Source of the DNA: Spirochaetes bacterium GWE1_32_154
GTDB lineage: Bacteria; Spirochaetota; GWE2-31-10
Reading direction: 5' to 3'
NCBI GenBank assembly: GCA_001829315.1
Contig: MIAY01000025.1
Span: 124,928 to 188,927 of the forward strand
DNA length: 64,000 bases
The notes beneath the pieces were generated by a model. It did not search any database, was not told where the DNA came from, and was given only the letters and a program-made list of their open reading frames with translations. The position numbers and the translations under genes were made by a program. Shown here piece after piece: positions 18,288 to 27,856 of the stretch (position 1 is its first letter; every line of letters begins with the position of its first letter).

Positions 18288-20078
18288 ATGAAAATTATAA
18301 ATTTATTTTTGATTGTCACAACATTAGTTTTTGTTTCGTGTTTAAATGATAATAAAGTAATTTATCCATACAATACCCGTGTTGAAAATCTTAGAGATAA
18401 TATTAAAAATGGAACAATTGATCTTTTTGAAGCATTTATGGAAGCTCAAGTTGAATTGCGAAATCATCCTGGTGCTGACTCTGAGATGTTTCTTACATAC
18501 GTCACTGATTTAATGAATGAAGAGTTAAAAAAACTGTATGAATCAGGGAAGTTTGAGGAAGCCTGCGTGATGGCTGATAGTCTTGTTGTTGCAAATGTAA
18601 CAGACTTAGCATATCCCATAGAATTATGTTATAACAGGTTTCTTGATAGTACAATTCAAACGAAGGATAAGTTTACAATTTCCGAGTTGCGTAATCGAAT
18701 GGTTGAGAAGAAAATATCCGGTGTTTTTGATGCGTATTCAATTTTAAATGAATATTATGAAGAGAAGTCATCCGGGCTATTTATTTATTATATTTCAAAA
18801 TATGCTCAAATATTTCCTGATCTTCTTTCGAAATATCCCGATTTATTAAAGAAAAAAGCTGAATTAGAGCAATACAGAAATCTTGATTTTGAAAAAATGA
18901 TGAAATCTGTAGTTACTGTTTATCTTGATAAGGGAATGGCTATAAAAAATGGTATGGGTTTTCAGGAAAAGTCAATTGGAACAGGTTTTTTTATTGACGA
19001 TAAAGGGTATATTTTAACAAATCATCATGTCATTGCAGATCATGTTGATCCAAAATATAAGGGGTTTACAAAAGTTACCGTAGCGTTACGCGATGATCCT
19101 GATACTGAAATCAGTGCGAAAGTTATCGGGTATGATAAAGTGCATGATGTGGCACTTTTAAAGGTTGAAACGCATAGCAAAGAACATCTTGTGCTTGGAA
19201 GATCGCATAATATGCGCACCGGGGATAAAATATATACCATTGGTAATCCGATTGGGTTGCGATATACGGTGACAAGCGGTATCATTTCAAATAAGGAAAT
19301 AAACTTTTTTCAAATGGGCAGGGCATTTCAGGTTGATGCTGCGATAAACCCCGGTAATTCAGGCGGTCCGCTTATCGATGAAAGCGGTCAGGTAATCGGT
19401 ATTGTTTTTGCAGGTGTTCCCCAATTCCAGGGGATTAGTTTTGCGATACCATTTGAGTGGGTACGTCAGTCAATTCCTCTTTTATATCGTGGAAATCAGG
19501 TTGAGCGCTCATGGATTGGCGCGGGGGTGTATGAGGATCGGGATAAAAAGGAACTTTCTTTCTATTATATAATGCCCGGTTCAGGTGCTGATAAATCGGG
19601 TTTGCAATTAGATGATATTTTAGTATCGATCAATGATCAGAAGGTTACAACATTGGAAGATGCGCAAACAGAAATTGCATTTAACAGAAGTCCTTCAATT
19701 ATAAAGGTTGAAATTATTAGAAATGGTATTACGATGGTTTTACCGGTTAAAACTGATGCCCGACCGTATATTCCAATTGAAAAGGCATTTATGAAAGATA
19801 AACAGGCGAATCTTGTGAGTCTTGTTTTTGGTCTTAGAATGAGTTTGATGAGTAAAATGCTGGGAGCCCGAAGTTACAAAGTTGAGCGTATTTATAAAGG
19901 ACTAACGGCATATACACTTGATATTTCAGAAGGTGACCCGGTAATGATTTACGGGATTAAGTATATTGAAAAAGATAAAATGATTTTAATGCAAATCAGA
20001 TATCTTGATAAAGACGTTGCTGCTATGGAGAGAATGTTTACTTTACAAATTTCTGCAGAAATTAATACTTTGTTGTAA
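18288..20078 (+). CDS. HtrA/DegP-like trypsin-fold serine protease lipoprotein with PDZ domain
   Basis: A 596-residue envelope protease. The signal MKIINLFLIVTTLVFVSC gives acylated Cys18. An N-terminal helical region of about 190 residues unlike classic DegP precedes the protease domain. The triad is H247 (TNHHVIAD), D287 (HDVALLKV) and S358 (NPGNSGGPL). The oxyanion loop is intact. A single PDZ domain follows (SWIGAGVYEDR... PGSGADKSGLQLDDILVSIND), then about 90 extra residues of unknown fold. Likely role: periplasmic or surface quality control of misfolded proteins. AAGGA precedes the ATG by about seven bases. Lipid anchoring and the helical N-terminal extension set it apart from standard HtrA. 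Confidence 0.87.
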   Translation: MKIINLFLIVTTLVFVSCLNDNKVIYPYNTRVENLRDNIKNGTIDLFEAFMEAQVELRNHPGADSEMFLTYVTDLMNEELKKLYESGKFEEACVMADSLVVANVTDLAYPIELCYNRFLDSTIQTKDKFTISELRNRMVEKKISGVFDAYSILNEYYEEKSSGLFIYYISKYAQIFPDLLSKYPDLLKKKAELEQYRNLDFEKMMKSVVTVYLDKGMAIKNGMGFQEKSIGTGFFIDDKGYILTNHHVIADHVDPKYKGFTKVTVALRDDPDTEISAKVIGYDKVHDVALLKVETHSKEHLVLGRSHNMRTGDKIYTIGNPIGLRYTVTSGIISNKEINFFQMGRAFQVDAAINPGNSGGPLIDESGQVIGIVFAGVPQFQGISFAIPFEWVRQSIPLLYRGNQVERSWIGAGVYEDRDKKELSFYYIMPGSGADKSGLQLDDILVSINDQKVTTLEDAQTEIAFNRSPSIIKVEIIRNGITMVLPVKTDARPYIPIEKAFMKDKQANLVSLVFGLRMSLMSKMLGARSYKVERIYKGLTAYTLDISEGDPVMIYGIKYIEKDKMILMQIRYLDKDVAAMERMFTLQISAEINTLL

Positions 20079-20241
20079 TGAGGCTTATGCAAAAATCAAG
20101 AGTACTTAATTTTGCTTTCGCCATATGCGATATAATCGCATTAGCCTCTGGTCGTAATGGTTACATTACTGCTCGAGCATGCAACCGGGGGTAGCCTCTT
20201 GCAAAAATTCGAGATTAAAAGAGTATTTTTGCAAGAGGCTC
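20079..20241 (+). repeat. long composite copy of the palindromic intergenic repeat (with internal extra segment)
   Basis: It begins one base after the protease stop codon with TGAGGCTTATGCAAAAATCA and ends GTATTTTTGCAAGAGGCTC three bases before the next start. It contains a small central hairpin (ATGCGATATAATCGCAT) and a terminal unit of about 50 bp with arms CCTCTTGCAAAAATTCGAG and the complementary ATTTTTGCAAGAGG. About 40 extra bases (around 20137-20180) separate the two halves relative to the copy at 51277-51395. The final GAGG is in position to act as the ribosome binding site of the next gene. Confidence 0.75.
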
Positions 20242-20243
20242 TA

Positions 20244-20882
20244 ATGGAAAAAATTGTATTTTCTTTCATTCTGTTACTATTTCAAATATTGATTGTAAAA
20301 TGCTTTCAGTATTTTACATCGTTTGATTATTACACAATTCTTTTTATAAGTTTTATTATTTCATTTATCGTGATATGTGCGTATCAGTATACAAAAAAAT
20401 ATGAACATTGGAGACTTTCCGGGAATTTGTTTTATGCTGTTTTGTATGGCTTAATTGCATATTCTGTCAGTGCTTTTTGTACAGTGCTGATATTAAAATT
20501 CCTTCCGATACATACCGTTGATTTTCTTTCAGAAATTATAATTAATAATTTAAACTCTCTTAACCCGGAAAAAATAGTACTTGTGTTTCTTGTAACCGGT
20601 ATTTTTGTTCCGGTTTTTGAGGAATTAGTCTTTAGATATTATTTTTTTAACGGTATTACGACAATAAAAATGGTGTATAAAAATGCAGATATTATTATAA
20701 CGGTGATTTTTTTCAGTTTATGTCATCTCTATTCAATTAAAGCTTTTGTATTTTCTGTATTTACAGGACTTTTTATAACTTTTTTTTATAAAATGTACAA
20801 ATCCATTGTTTTTTCTGTTATAATGCATTTTACTATAAATACTACAGGTTTATTAGTCGGGTATTTATTACATATTAATTAA
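20244..20882 (+). CDS. CPBP-family intramembrane metalloprotease (CAAX/Abi type)
   Basis: A 212-residue membrane protein with about six hydrophobic helices and the CPBP motifs: EELVFRYYFFNG (EExxxR), FSLCHLYSI (FxxxH) and a final MHFTINTTGLL (HxxxN/B). Members cleave peptide bonds within or next to membranes; the substrate is unknown. I start it at ATG 20244 (MEKIVFSF) rather than at 20157, since the 29 upstream codons are repeat DNA. The GAGG used for ribosome binding comes from the end of that repeat. The TrmB regulator follows after 10 bases. Confidence 0.8.
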   Translation: MEKIVFSFILLLFQILIVKCFQYFTSFDYYTILFISFIISFIVICAYQYTKKYEHWRLSGNLFYAVLYGLIAYSVSAFCTVLILKFLPIHTVDFLSEIIINNLNSLNPEKIVLVFLVTGIFVPVFEELVFRYYFFNGITTIKMVYKNADIIITVIFFSLCHLYSIKAFVFSVFTGLFITFFYKMYKSIVFSVIMHFTINTTGLLVGYLLHIN

Positions 20883-20892
20883 AGGATTTATT

Positions 20893-21681
20893 ATGACAAA
20901 TATTGATATTTCTATTGCTAATTCACTCGAGAAGTTAGGCTTAACTCAAAATGAGGCAAAAATATTTTTGTATCTTGCAGAAAAGCCAAATTCCAACGGA
21001 TATGAAATATCAAAAAATACTGGCATTTCCCGGTCACTTGTCTACGGTTCATTAGAAAAAATGACGAGTACCGGTATACTTGAGTTGACTCAAACAAACT
21101 CATCATCCTATAAACTTAAACCAATAGAAGAAATTAAAGACATTGTTGAACGAGGGATAAATAAAGCATTTAATGTATTAACCGAAAAATTATCCGAGAT
21201 AAAACCAGATACGGCTGATGAACTTTTTATCACCATTCAGGATAGAGATAATCAAAAAGCAAAAATGCGCTATTTAATAAAAACGGCGAATGATGCAATA
21301 TTTATAAGTGCCGGTATGCGGGAACTTGACTGGATAAAAGAAGAGTTGAATAACGTTCATGAATCGGTAAAAGTTCATATATTCAGCCTTGCAAAAATTG
21401 ACGGAATGCAGGGGCGATTTAATATATACTCAAAAGAGATGGATGATTCTTTTATTCAAAGTATGAAGTCTTTAAAGAATAAATGGAGAATTCTGATTAT
21501 TAAAGATGCAAGTGAAATGATCCTGTGTGGTGGCGATGATATAAAAAATGGAGTGGGTATATATACTAAAAATCCTATGACGGTAACATTTGCCCGTGAG
21601 CATTTTATTCATGATGTGAAAATATATAATATTGAACGTAAGTATACAATTGAAGATAATACTGAAAATTTATTTAGTTAG
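20893..21681 (+). CDS. TrmB-family transcriptional regulator
   Basis: A 262-residue regulator. Residues 8-75 form the TrmB winged helix (LGLTQNEAKIFLYLAEKPN... ISKNTGISRSLVYGSLEKM), followed by a short coiled linker and a C-terminal effector domain with a PLD-like flavour (SAGMRELDWIKEEL; MILCGGDDIKNGVGIYTKNP). The family usually senses sugars or metabolites. Here the neighbouring genes are a CPBP protease and the DUF58/transglutaminase pair, so it may control one of these, but no operator was identified. AAAGGA precedes the ATG. Confidence 0.8.
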   Translation: MTNIDISIANSLEKLGLTQNEAKIFLYLAEKPNSNGYEISKNTGISRSLVYGSLEKMTSTGILELTQTNSSSYKLKPIEEIKDIVERGINKAFNVLTEKLSEIKPDTADELFITIQDRDNQKAKMRYLIKTANDAIFISAGMRELDWIKEELNNVHESVKVHIFSLAKIDGMQGRFNIYSKEMDDSFIQSMKSLKNKWRILIIKDASEMILCGGDDIKNGVGIYTKNPMTVTFAREHFIHDVKIYNIERKYTIEDNTENLFS

Positions 21682-21721
21682 AACTCTTGATTATTTTTAA
21701 CAATTAAATTAGATTGTAATC

Positions 21722-22951
21722 ATGAAACTACTTTTTTTTAAACCGGGATCGATTTTATTTCCAATTGCTTTGCTTGCTATTATATTTTTCAGTAAACAAT
21801 TATTTATAAACTTTTTATCAGCATCTATTTTATTTTTATCAATGTATTGCATTGTTATTTCGGGAATAGAATATATTAGAAAGAAAAAAGATATTGATAT
21901 TCTGGTGAAATATGTGCCGGAATTTTTTCCTGGTCAATCGGGTCTGATTGAAATCGAGATTTCAGGCATTAACGATAATCTACCGGGGTATTTGTATTAT
22001 ATTTCATTTGGCGTTTTTGAAAAAGGTCTGAGAATTGATTCCCGGCTTGTTCGATTAAAACAAGAGCGTAAGCATGTGTTTAGTTTTGAATTTTCTTCTG
22101 AAAGACATGGTGAGTTTGATCTGAAGGATTTTCAATTAGTAACAACAGATATTTTCTTTTTTACTGAAACCGTCAAATATTCTGTTAATGAACTGCGGGT
22201 ACAGGTTTCTCTTAATCCTTCAGACTCGGGTTTAATCAGCTCGTTTTTCAATCAGGGGGGAGAAAAGCCGATTAAATCAAATATTATGCTTAATTCAACA
22301 GATTTTTTTGATGTGAGAAAATACTACCCCGGGGATGATTTGCGAAAAATGAACTGGAAAATATTTGCTCATACCGGTGAGCTTCATGTGAGAGAACAGG
22401 AAAAAATACCACCTGACAATGGAACAATATCATTTATTTTCTCACCGTATTCAAAAGATATTAAAGAGTACGAATTAATATCAGCTATTTTCTATAAAGC
22501 GGTTTTGGAATTTACAAACATACATATACCTGTAAAAATTTATCATCCGTCTTCAAGCGAACCTGCTGTTATTTCAAACGAGAATATTTCTGATTTATAT
22601 ACAATTTTGAATAATGCATATATCCCATTTCATAATTTTGTTACCATACCGCTATCGTCAATCGCCGGTGGTTTTTTCTCAGCCCAATCATTGTGTGAGG
22701 CGGGTACTCATTCTATTTTCTTTGAGAATTCAAAGATTTTTGTATCATTCTATAATTATAGTGTTACTTTTAGTACAGTAAAGAAAACATTGTATACGAT
22801 TCAATCGAGTGACAGTATCATTTCTGATATGCGAAAAATCATAATGAAAAATAAACAATCGCGGAATAAACAAAAAAAGTTAAATGAGAAAATAGAGTTA
22901 TTTTCTCAAAAAAAAATAAAGATTAATATAATAGAAGAGACTTTTGTATAA
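21722..22951 (+). CDS. DUF58 domain membrane protein
   Basis: A 409-residue protein. Two N-terminal hydrophobic helices are followed by a beta-rich region and the DUF58 core FFDVRKYYPGDDLRKMNWKI, then HTGELHVREQEK. The C-terminal tail is very basic (KNKQSRNKQKKLNEKI). DUF58 proteins are normally encoded with a MoxR-type AAA+ ATPase and a transglutaminase-like membrane protein. The latter follows 25 bases downstream, but no MoxR gene is in the neighbourhood. Its role in envelope protein processing or assembly is inferred from that context. The ribosome binding site is weak. Confidence 0.8.
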   Translation: MKLLFFKPGSILFPIALLAIIFFSKQLFINFLSASILFLSMYCIVISGIEYIRKKKDIDILVKYVPEFFPGQSGLIEIEISGINDNLPGYLYYISFGVFEKGLRIDSRLVRLKQERKHVFSFEFSSERHGEFDLKDFQLVTTDIFFFTETVKYSVNELRVQVSLNPSDSGLISSFFNQGGEKPIKSNIMLNSTDFFDVRKYYPGDDLRKMNWKIFAHTGELHVREQEKIPPDNGTISFIFSPYSKDIKEYELISAIFYKAVLEFTNIHIPVKIYHPSSSEPAVISNENISDLYTILNNAYIPFHNFVTIPLSSIAGGFFSAQSLCEAGTHSIFFENSKIFVSFYNYSVTFSTVKKTLYTIQSSDSIISDMRKIIMKNKQSRNKQKKLNEKIELFSQKKIKINIIEETFV

Positions 22952-22976
22952 ACAGATAAAAAAGCAAGGATTGATA

Positions 22977-25900
22977 ATGAAGATTTTGGTAGTACCGCCA
23001 ATTAGATTAATACTGAATATCGTTTTGTATTCAATAATCTTTATACTTGTTTCATTAAAATCAGATAAAGTATTTAATTATACTATTGGAATACTCATTA
23101 TTATTATCGCAGTTACTTTGGACTATTTTTTAGCACGATTAAAATACCGCTGGTTTGTACGTTTTTTTTTGACATCAATTATTATAGTTGTATTTTTTAT
23201 TATCACATTAATTTCATCAGAGTTGTTTTCTGATAAGCAAACACTCAATTTCTTTGATTTTATTTCTTACTATTTTTTAAAAGATTGTATTCCGGCAATT
23301 ATCTTTATTGCGTTTTATTATTTTTTTGATTCTGAACGGGTTGTGAAAAGAAATATGTATTCGTATGGTGTGTCTACTATTCTACTACTGCTTGGTTTAT
23401 ATTATATAACGTCGATAAAAAATACTATAGAAGATAGTATTTTTGTTAATTATTTTAATTATTCATTTGTGTTATTATCAATTTTGATACTGATTATACT
23501 GCGGCATATTACCATGTTTTCAAAAGACAAAAAGATCGTTTTGAAAGATTATCTTCTATTAATATTCATTTTTTGTGGAATGATATTTTTTCTCATTTCA
23601 GTAACCCTTAGTAGTTTTGTGAAAGGGTCGGGTAATAATTCAGGGGGATTGTTTGAGTCAGGTCTTTTTAAATTTGATTTTAATAATTTTCTTGAATTGA
23701 AAGACAGTATAAAATTAAGTGAAGACAGAGTATTGATTCTTGAGTTGGATGGCAGTGAAAAGTTAAGTGATACTTTTGTTCGTGACGATTGGAACAGGCA
23801 ATTATATATAAAACGGTTTTCCCTTGAAGAATTTGTTAGTCCGGGAGGGTTTAAGGTGTCCTCACGTCATACTGAACCCGATGCTCCGCCTCCTTTTCTT
23901 ACCGGATATTCGTGGGAGAGGCCGTTAGCCGGTGATTATTTTGCATCTCAAAGTTTAGTAGAAACGTTGTATATAGTAAATATTGATCCTTCAAGTGTGT
24001 TAGGCAGCGAGTTTTTGTATAAAATTGTTCCAATTGAATTATGGAAAGATGCACCGTTTAAACAGGTTTATAAATCTTTTTCATCGGTATATGTCGGGGA
24101 TTACAATGACATTTACGCTGATTTACCACAACAGAATGATTTATTGAACGCTATTTCGGTTGACCGGAAAAATCTTTTACTCGATTGGGGGGGTGAAAAA
24201 GATTTTGAGAAAAGAATTCAGACGTTAGCTCAAAGTTTAACTGCTGAGTATCCTGATCCGTTTATGAAAACGGTGATTATTCAGAATTATTTGCGGGATA
24301 ACTATTATTATTCATTAAAACCGGGTTTATCCGGTAAACTTTCGCCTGTAGAGTACTTTCTGTTTGAAGCAAAAAAAGGTTATTGCTCCTATTTTGCATT
24401 CAGCATGACAATAATGCTTCGTTCAATCGGAATTGCAAGTCGTGTTGCTGTCGGGTTTGCTCCTGATATGAATAATAAAACGATGAATTTTTACGATGTC
24501 CGGGTAAATGACGGCCATGCCTGGGTAGAGGTCTTTTTTGACGGATACGGCTGGGTTAACTTTGACCCGACGAGCAGTACTATTTTACCCGATGAGGAGT
24601 TTTCATTACCAAAAGACAGAAAAGACGAACGGTTATCACTGGTGGAAAATATTATGCAAAATAAAGACAATATGATTGAGGTAACCAGGAAACCAGATAT
24701 TATTACCAATGTATTTTCAAATTTTAAATCATTAATAAACAGATCAATACGGTTAATTGGTGTTGTATTTTTAGCTTTTTTTGTAACTCTGCTGTTTCTT
24801 GTTCTTTTTTTCAAAAAGAATGTACATCTTATAGCTTTTTATTGTTCACATTCTGATAGAAAAAAGATAAAATATCTCTGGCGTTATCAAATGACCGGTT
24901 TGCTTGCTCTGGGGTACCCGATTGAAAAAAATGAAAGTATTACAGAGTATGCACAAAGAATTTCTGATACAACCGGTATTGATATCCGGACACTGACTGC
25001 GTTATATCAGGAAGTTATATTTGGTAATGAAACATCACTATTTGATAAACCTGAAAAATGGTTATATGCTTATAAACGTGACATAAAAAAAATACCTTTA
25101 CGAAAAAGAATACAGTCATATTGTTCAATTTCAATTTTATTCCGCCGTATAGTACCGTTGTTTGTCATACTGTTTATTCCTTATTTTTCGTTTGGTGATG
25201 AGAATAGTATACGGGATTATATGCTGAGAGCAAAAGAGGCTGTACATAATAGTTATTATGATATGGCAATTAAGATTTTAAATGAGGCCGAAGAAAAATT
25301 CCCTGAATCATATCTGCCGGATTATGAAAAAGGAACAATTTATTTTGATAATGAAATTTATGGAATGGCAGTTAAGGAATTTACTGATGCTAAAAAAAAG
25401 GGTTTACAGAATGAGGATATTTATACACAAATAGCAAATTCGTATAGTAAACAGGGCAAAGATGAATTGGCACTATCGACTTATGAAGAGGCAATCACGA
25501 TTATTAATGAATCGGTTGATCTTGTAGATAACCTTGGCTGGCTTTATTACAAGACTCATAACTATACAAAAGGAATTGAGTTTATTGAATCAAAACTTAC
25601 TGTATATGGTAAAGACCCGGATATTCTTATGACCTTAGGGACTTTATATTCTTCGATATGGGATTATGAGAAAGCAAAATCATGTTATATTTCTGCTATT
25701 TCAAATTCGTACTCGTATAAATTGAGCGAGTTTAGAGCAATCGTATATTATAATCTGGCACTTATTGAGGAGTCTTTTTTGTATTATGATAATGCACACA
25801 ATTCAATGCTTGCATCACTTGCACTGATGGAGCGAAGTTCTGCATATATGGGGCTTGCATACCTTAGTATGAGATTGATGAATCTGAAAGAATCGTATAA

Positions 25901-26867
25901 TTACATTCAAAAAGCATCGTCTTTACCCCCGAAAACAGCGTTTCCGGAGTCTGCTTTGTGTTATTTGTATACCATTTCGGGTAATGTTGATGAGGCAATT
26001 ACATTATCAGAGTTAATTTTAAATAACCAGGATTTTTCCTGGATGATGTATTTTGGAACGAGTATTGAAGGTTTCAATGGTGATATTTATAAAGTGCTGT
26101 CAACAGCATATAATTATAAAAGTGCAATGATTTCGTTTTCAGAAAAAGAATCATTCGTACATACAATTATCCGGCCGTTTAAAAAGAAATATTATCAGCT
26201 GAAGTCACTCTATTATAACTTTGTATACAGTACCATTTTCATCCGGCTCGGGAATAAGAAAATTTCCGGAGGAAGTGATCTTGACGGACTTAATCAAATT
26301 ATTTCGGGACTTGAAGAAATTGCTCCCCGCCGTGCACTCAAGGTTTCACGAATTGCCAAGGGTATTGAGATCCCGTTAAACAGGAATAAGCAAAGGATTT
26401 ATGATGCCGAAGAATCGTTATTATCTACAAATGAATTGTTTGTATCAAAAGAAACAAAAATTCAAAGAATCGTAGAGGCTATGAATGGACTTGATCCAAA
26501 GTGGGAAAAAGATATGAAATCACTTTTGCTTGTTGAAGCTATACAATTATCAAATAACAAAAAATATAACTATTTAAAGGAAATGTTATTTGTAGAATAT
26601 CCTCAAATGGCACCATTGAATGGTATTAAAATTCCTGCGATTATTTATGGTGAGAAGCATAATGCGGAAATTATAAAAAAAATCAAAAAAAGAGGCTTTT
26701 ATGAGTCATATAAAAGTAAAATTGAAATAATAGTTTCTGATTTGGATGATGAAAAGATTAAAATTATGATAAAATATAAAGATTCAGTATTGTATGATTT
26801 TGATTGTACGAGAAAAGATTGTGGTGTTGAGTTGTATGAGCGGATTTTTAAAGTTAAGTTGTTGTAG
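22977..26867 (+). CDS. TgpA-like transglutaminase-domain membrane protein fused to TPR domain
   Basis: A 1296-residue protein. I place the start at ATG 22977 with AAGGA before it; the upstream TTG at 22944 has none. The N-terminal 220 residues contain about six membrane helices, followed by an extracytoplasmic region with a transglutaminase core at about 470-530. That core has the Cys in KGYCSYFAFSMTIMLRSIG, the His in NDGHAWVEVFFDGYGWVNFDP and the Asp just after it, an intact C-H-D triad. A further membrane helix is at about 590 and a DUF4129-like basic region follows. After another hydrophobic segment (IVPLFVILFIPYFSFG, about 735) come TPR repeats (YDMAIKILNEAEEKFP, DELALSTYEEAITII, YEKAKSCYISAISNS). 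The C-terminal 300 residues are of unknown fold. Standard TgpA proteins are about 650-750 residues, so this is a fusion with a second large module. It is probably coexpressed with the DUF58 gene. Confidence 0.82.
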   Translation: MKILVVPPIRLILNIVLYSIIFILVSLKSDKVFNYTIGILIIIIAVTLDYFLARLKYRWFVRFFLTSIIIVVFFIITLISSELFSDKQTLNFFDFISYYFLKDCIPAIIFIAFYYFFDSERVVKRNMYSYGVSTILLLLGLYYITSIKNTIEDSIFVNYFNYSFVLLSILILIILRHITMFSKDKKIVLKDYLLLIFIFCGMIFFLISVTLSSFVKGSGNNSGGLFESGLFKFDFNNFLELKDSIKLSEDRVLILELDGSEKLSDTFVRDDWNRQLYIKRFSLEEFVSPGGFKVSSRHTEPDAPPPFLTGYSWERPLAGDYFASQSLVETLYIVNIDPSSVLGSEFLYKIVPIELWKDAPFKQVYKSFSSVYVGDYNDIYADLPQQNDLLNAISVDRKNLLLDWGGEKDFEKRIQTLAQSLTAEYPDPFMKTVIIQNYLRDNYYYSLKPGLSGKLSPVEYFLFEAKKGYCSYFAFSMTIMLRSIGIASRVAVGFAPDMNNKTMNFYDVRVNDGHAWVEVFFDGYGWVNFDPTSSTILPDEEFSLPKDRKDERLSLVENIMQNKDNMIEVTRKPDIITNVFSNFKSLINRSIRLIGVVFLAFFVTLLFLVLFFKKNVHLIAFYCSHSDRKKIKYLWRYQMTGLLALGYPIEKNESITEYAQRISDTTGIDIRTLTALYQEVIFGNETSLFDKPEKWLYAYKRDIKKIPLRKRIQSYCSISILFRRIVPLFVILFIPYFSFGDENSIRDYMLRAKEAVHNSYYDMAIKILNEAEEKFPESYLPDYEKGTIYFDNEIYGMAVKEFTDAKKKGLQNEDIYTQIANSYSKQGKDELALSTYEEAITIINESVDLVDNLGWLYYKTHNYTKGIEFIESKLTVYGKDPDILMTLGTLYSSIWDYEKAKSCYISAISNSYSYKLSEFRAIVYYNLALIEESFLYYDNAHNSMLASLALMERSSAYMGLAYLSMRLMNLKESYNYIQKASSLPPKTAFPESALCYLYTISGNVDEAITLSELILNNQDFSWMMYFGTSIEGFNGDIYKVLSTAYNYKSAMISFSEKESFVHTIIRPFKKKYYQLKSLYYNFVYSTIFIRLGNKKISGGSDLDGLNQIISGLEEIAPRRALKVSRIAKGIEIPLNRNKQRIYDAEESLLSTNELFVSKETKIQRIVEAMNGLDPKWEKDMKSLLLVEAIQLSNNKKYNYLKEMLFVEYPQMAPLNGIKIPAIIYGEKHNAEIIKKIKKRGFYESYKSKIEIIVSDLDDEKIKIMIKYKDSVLYDFDCTRKDCGVELYERIFKVKLL

Positions 26868-26879
26868 CCGGAGGGTGTT

Positions 26880-27509
26880 GTGAATAAAATTATTATTGTT
26901 GGCAGTGGCAATGATTTTGATGCAAAGAAGATAATCGATGAAGCACACTATGCTGATTATATAATCGCTTCAGATGGTGGTTATACTATTTTAAAAGATT
27001 GCGGTATTAAACCTGATATAATCATTGGTGACATGGATAGTATTACATGTGAAATTGATCAAGATATAACAATTAATAAATATCCTGTTGATAAAGATTT
27101 AAGTGACAGCGAATTATCATTGCAATACGCTATTTCTATGAATCCTGTTATTATCAAATTATTTGCAGTAACCGGATGTTATTTTGATCATTCATTTGCA
27201 AATGTATTGAATTTATTCAGAAATGATACCGAATCTACAATGATTGAAATTGTAACCGCTAATTCAACCATTTTTACGGTAAAAAGTGGAGGGTATTCTC
27301 TATCTAATCTTAATGGCCGAAGAGTTTCTCTGTTTTTTTTGTCACCGGTAACCGATTTCAGATTAACCGGGTTTAAATATAATTTCTCACAAACAGATTT
27401 AAGCCCTTTTGATTATAGTTTAAGTAATGTTATCAATGATGATGATGCTGTTATTAGTTTTACTGACGGGAAAGTAATTTGTATTGTATTTGATGGTGGA
27501 TATGAGTAA
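26880..27509 (+). CDS. thiN: thiamine pyrophosphokinase
   Basis: A 209-residue cytoplasmic enzyme making thiamine diphosphate from thiamine and ATP. It starts with GTG after GGAGGG. The N-terminal catalytic domain has the aspartate signatures ASDGGYTILKDCGIKPDIIIGD and DMDSI, plus YPVDKDLSDSELSLQYA. The C-terminal beta domain binds thiamine (SLFFLSPVTDFRLTGFKY). Length is normal. It has no thiamine riboswitch in front. It follows the giant transglutaminase gene by 12 bases and overlaps the next small gene. Confidence 0.9.
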   Translation: MNKIIIVGSGNDFDAKKIIDEAHYADYIIASDGGYTILKDCGIKPDIIIGDMDSITCEIDQDITINKYPVDKDLSDSELSLQYAISMNPVIIKLFAVTGCYFDHSFANVLNLFRNDTESTMIEIVTANSTIFTVKSGGYSLSNLNGRRVSLFFLSPVTDFRLTGFKYNFSQTDLSPFDYSLSNVINDDDAVISFTDGKVICIVFDGGYE

Positions 27510-27840
27510 TCCATATTTGTATGTATTAAAAAAGATTATGCAGCTTTCGGGAAAATTTATTACTTTATTGTTTATTATTAGAATATTGATACTGATATTT
27601 TTTGGTATTGGTAATGTTCAGTATTTTACGAATGAGTCAATGGTTTTTATTATCAGAGCCGGTTTGATTATAGACTCATTAATTATTCTGGCAGGAACTT
27701 TAAACTTACCATGGTGTTTTTTTAAATGGAAAAGAAAATTATATATAGTACTGGATATATTCAGAACTTTTTTTTATTTGGCATTTTCTTGTATAACGAT
27801 ATTTACAGGTTTATTTATTCTCGCTGTAATTACAGGCTGA
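27502..27840 (+). CDS. small membrane protein of unknown function
   Basis: About 112 residues with three hydrophobic helices (FITLLFIIRILILIFFGIG; FIIRAGLIIDSLIILAG; FYLAFSCITIFTGLFILAV). The start is uncertain: ATG 27502 (MSNPYLYVLKK) lies inside the end of thiN just after TGGTGGA, while ATG 27493 and TTG 27484 are in the same frame. No family is recognised. It ends exactly where a short repeat copy begins, at a convergent junction with the ABC transporter operon. Confidence 0.6.
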   Translation: MSNPYLYVLKKIMQLSGKFITLLFIIRILILIFFGIGNVQYFTNESMVFIIRAGLIIDSLIILAGTLNLPWCFFKWKRKLYIVLDIFRTFFYLAFSCITIFTGLFILAVITG

Positions 27841-27856
27841 TTTTGCAAGAGGCTTT
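27841..27856 (+). repeat. short end-fragment of the palindromic intergenic repeat
   Basis: TTTTGCAAGAGGCTTT sits between two convergent stop codons: TGA of the small membrane protein and the minus-strand TAA of the ABC ATPase, with which it overlaps. It matches the terminal arm of the full repeats. Confidence 0.45.

Noticed and set aside
20157-20243. Upstream in-frame start of the CPBP protease (MVTLLLEHATGG...)
   Set aside because: These 29 codons lie entirely within the composite repeat and encode no helix typical of the family; ATG 20244 has a GAGG site at the right distance.
22944-22976. TTG start for the transglutaminase protein overlapping the DUF58 stop
   Set aside because: No ribosome binding site; AAGGA fits ATG 22977 instead.
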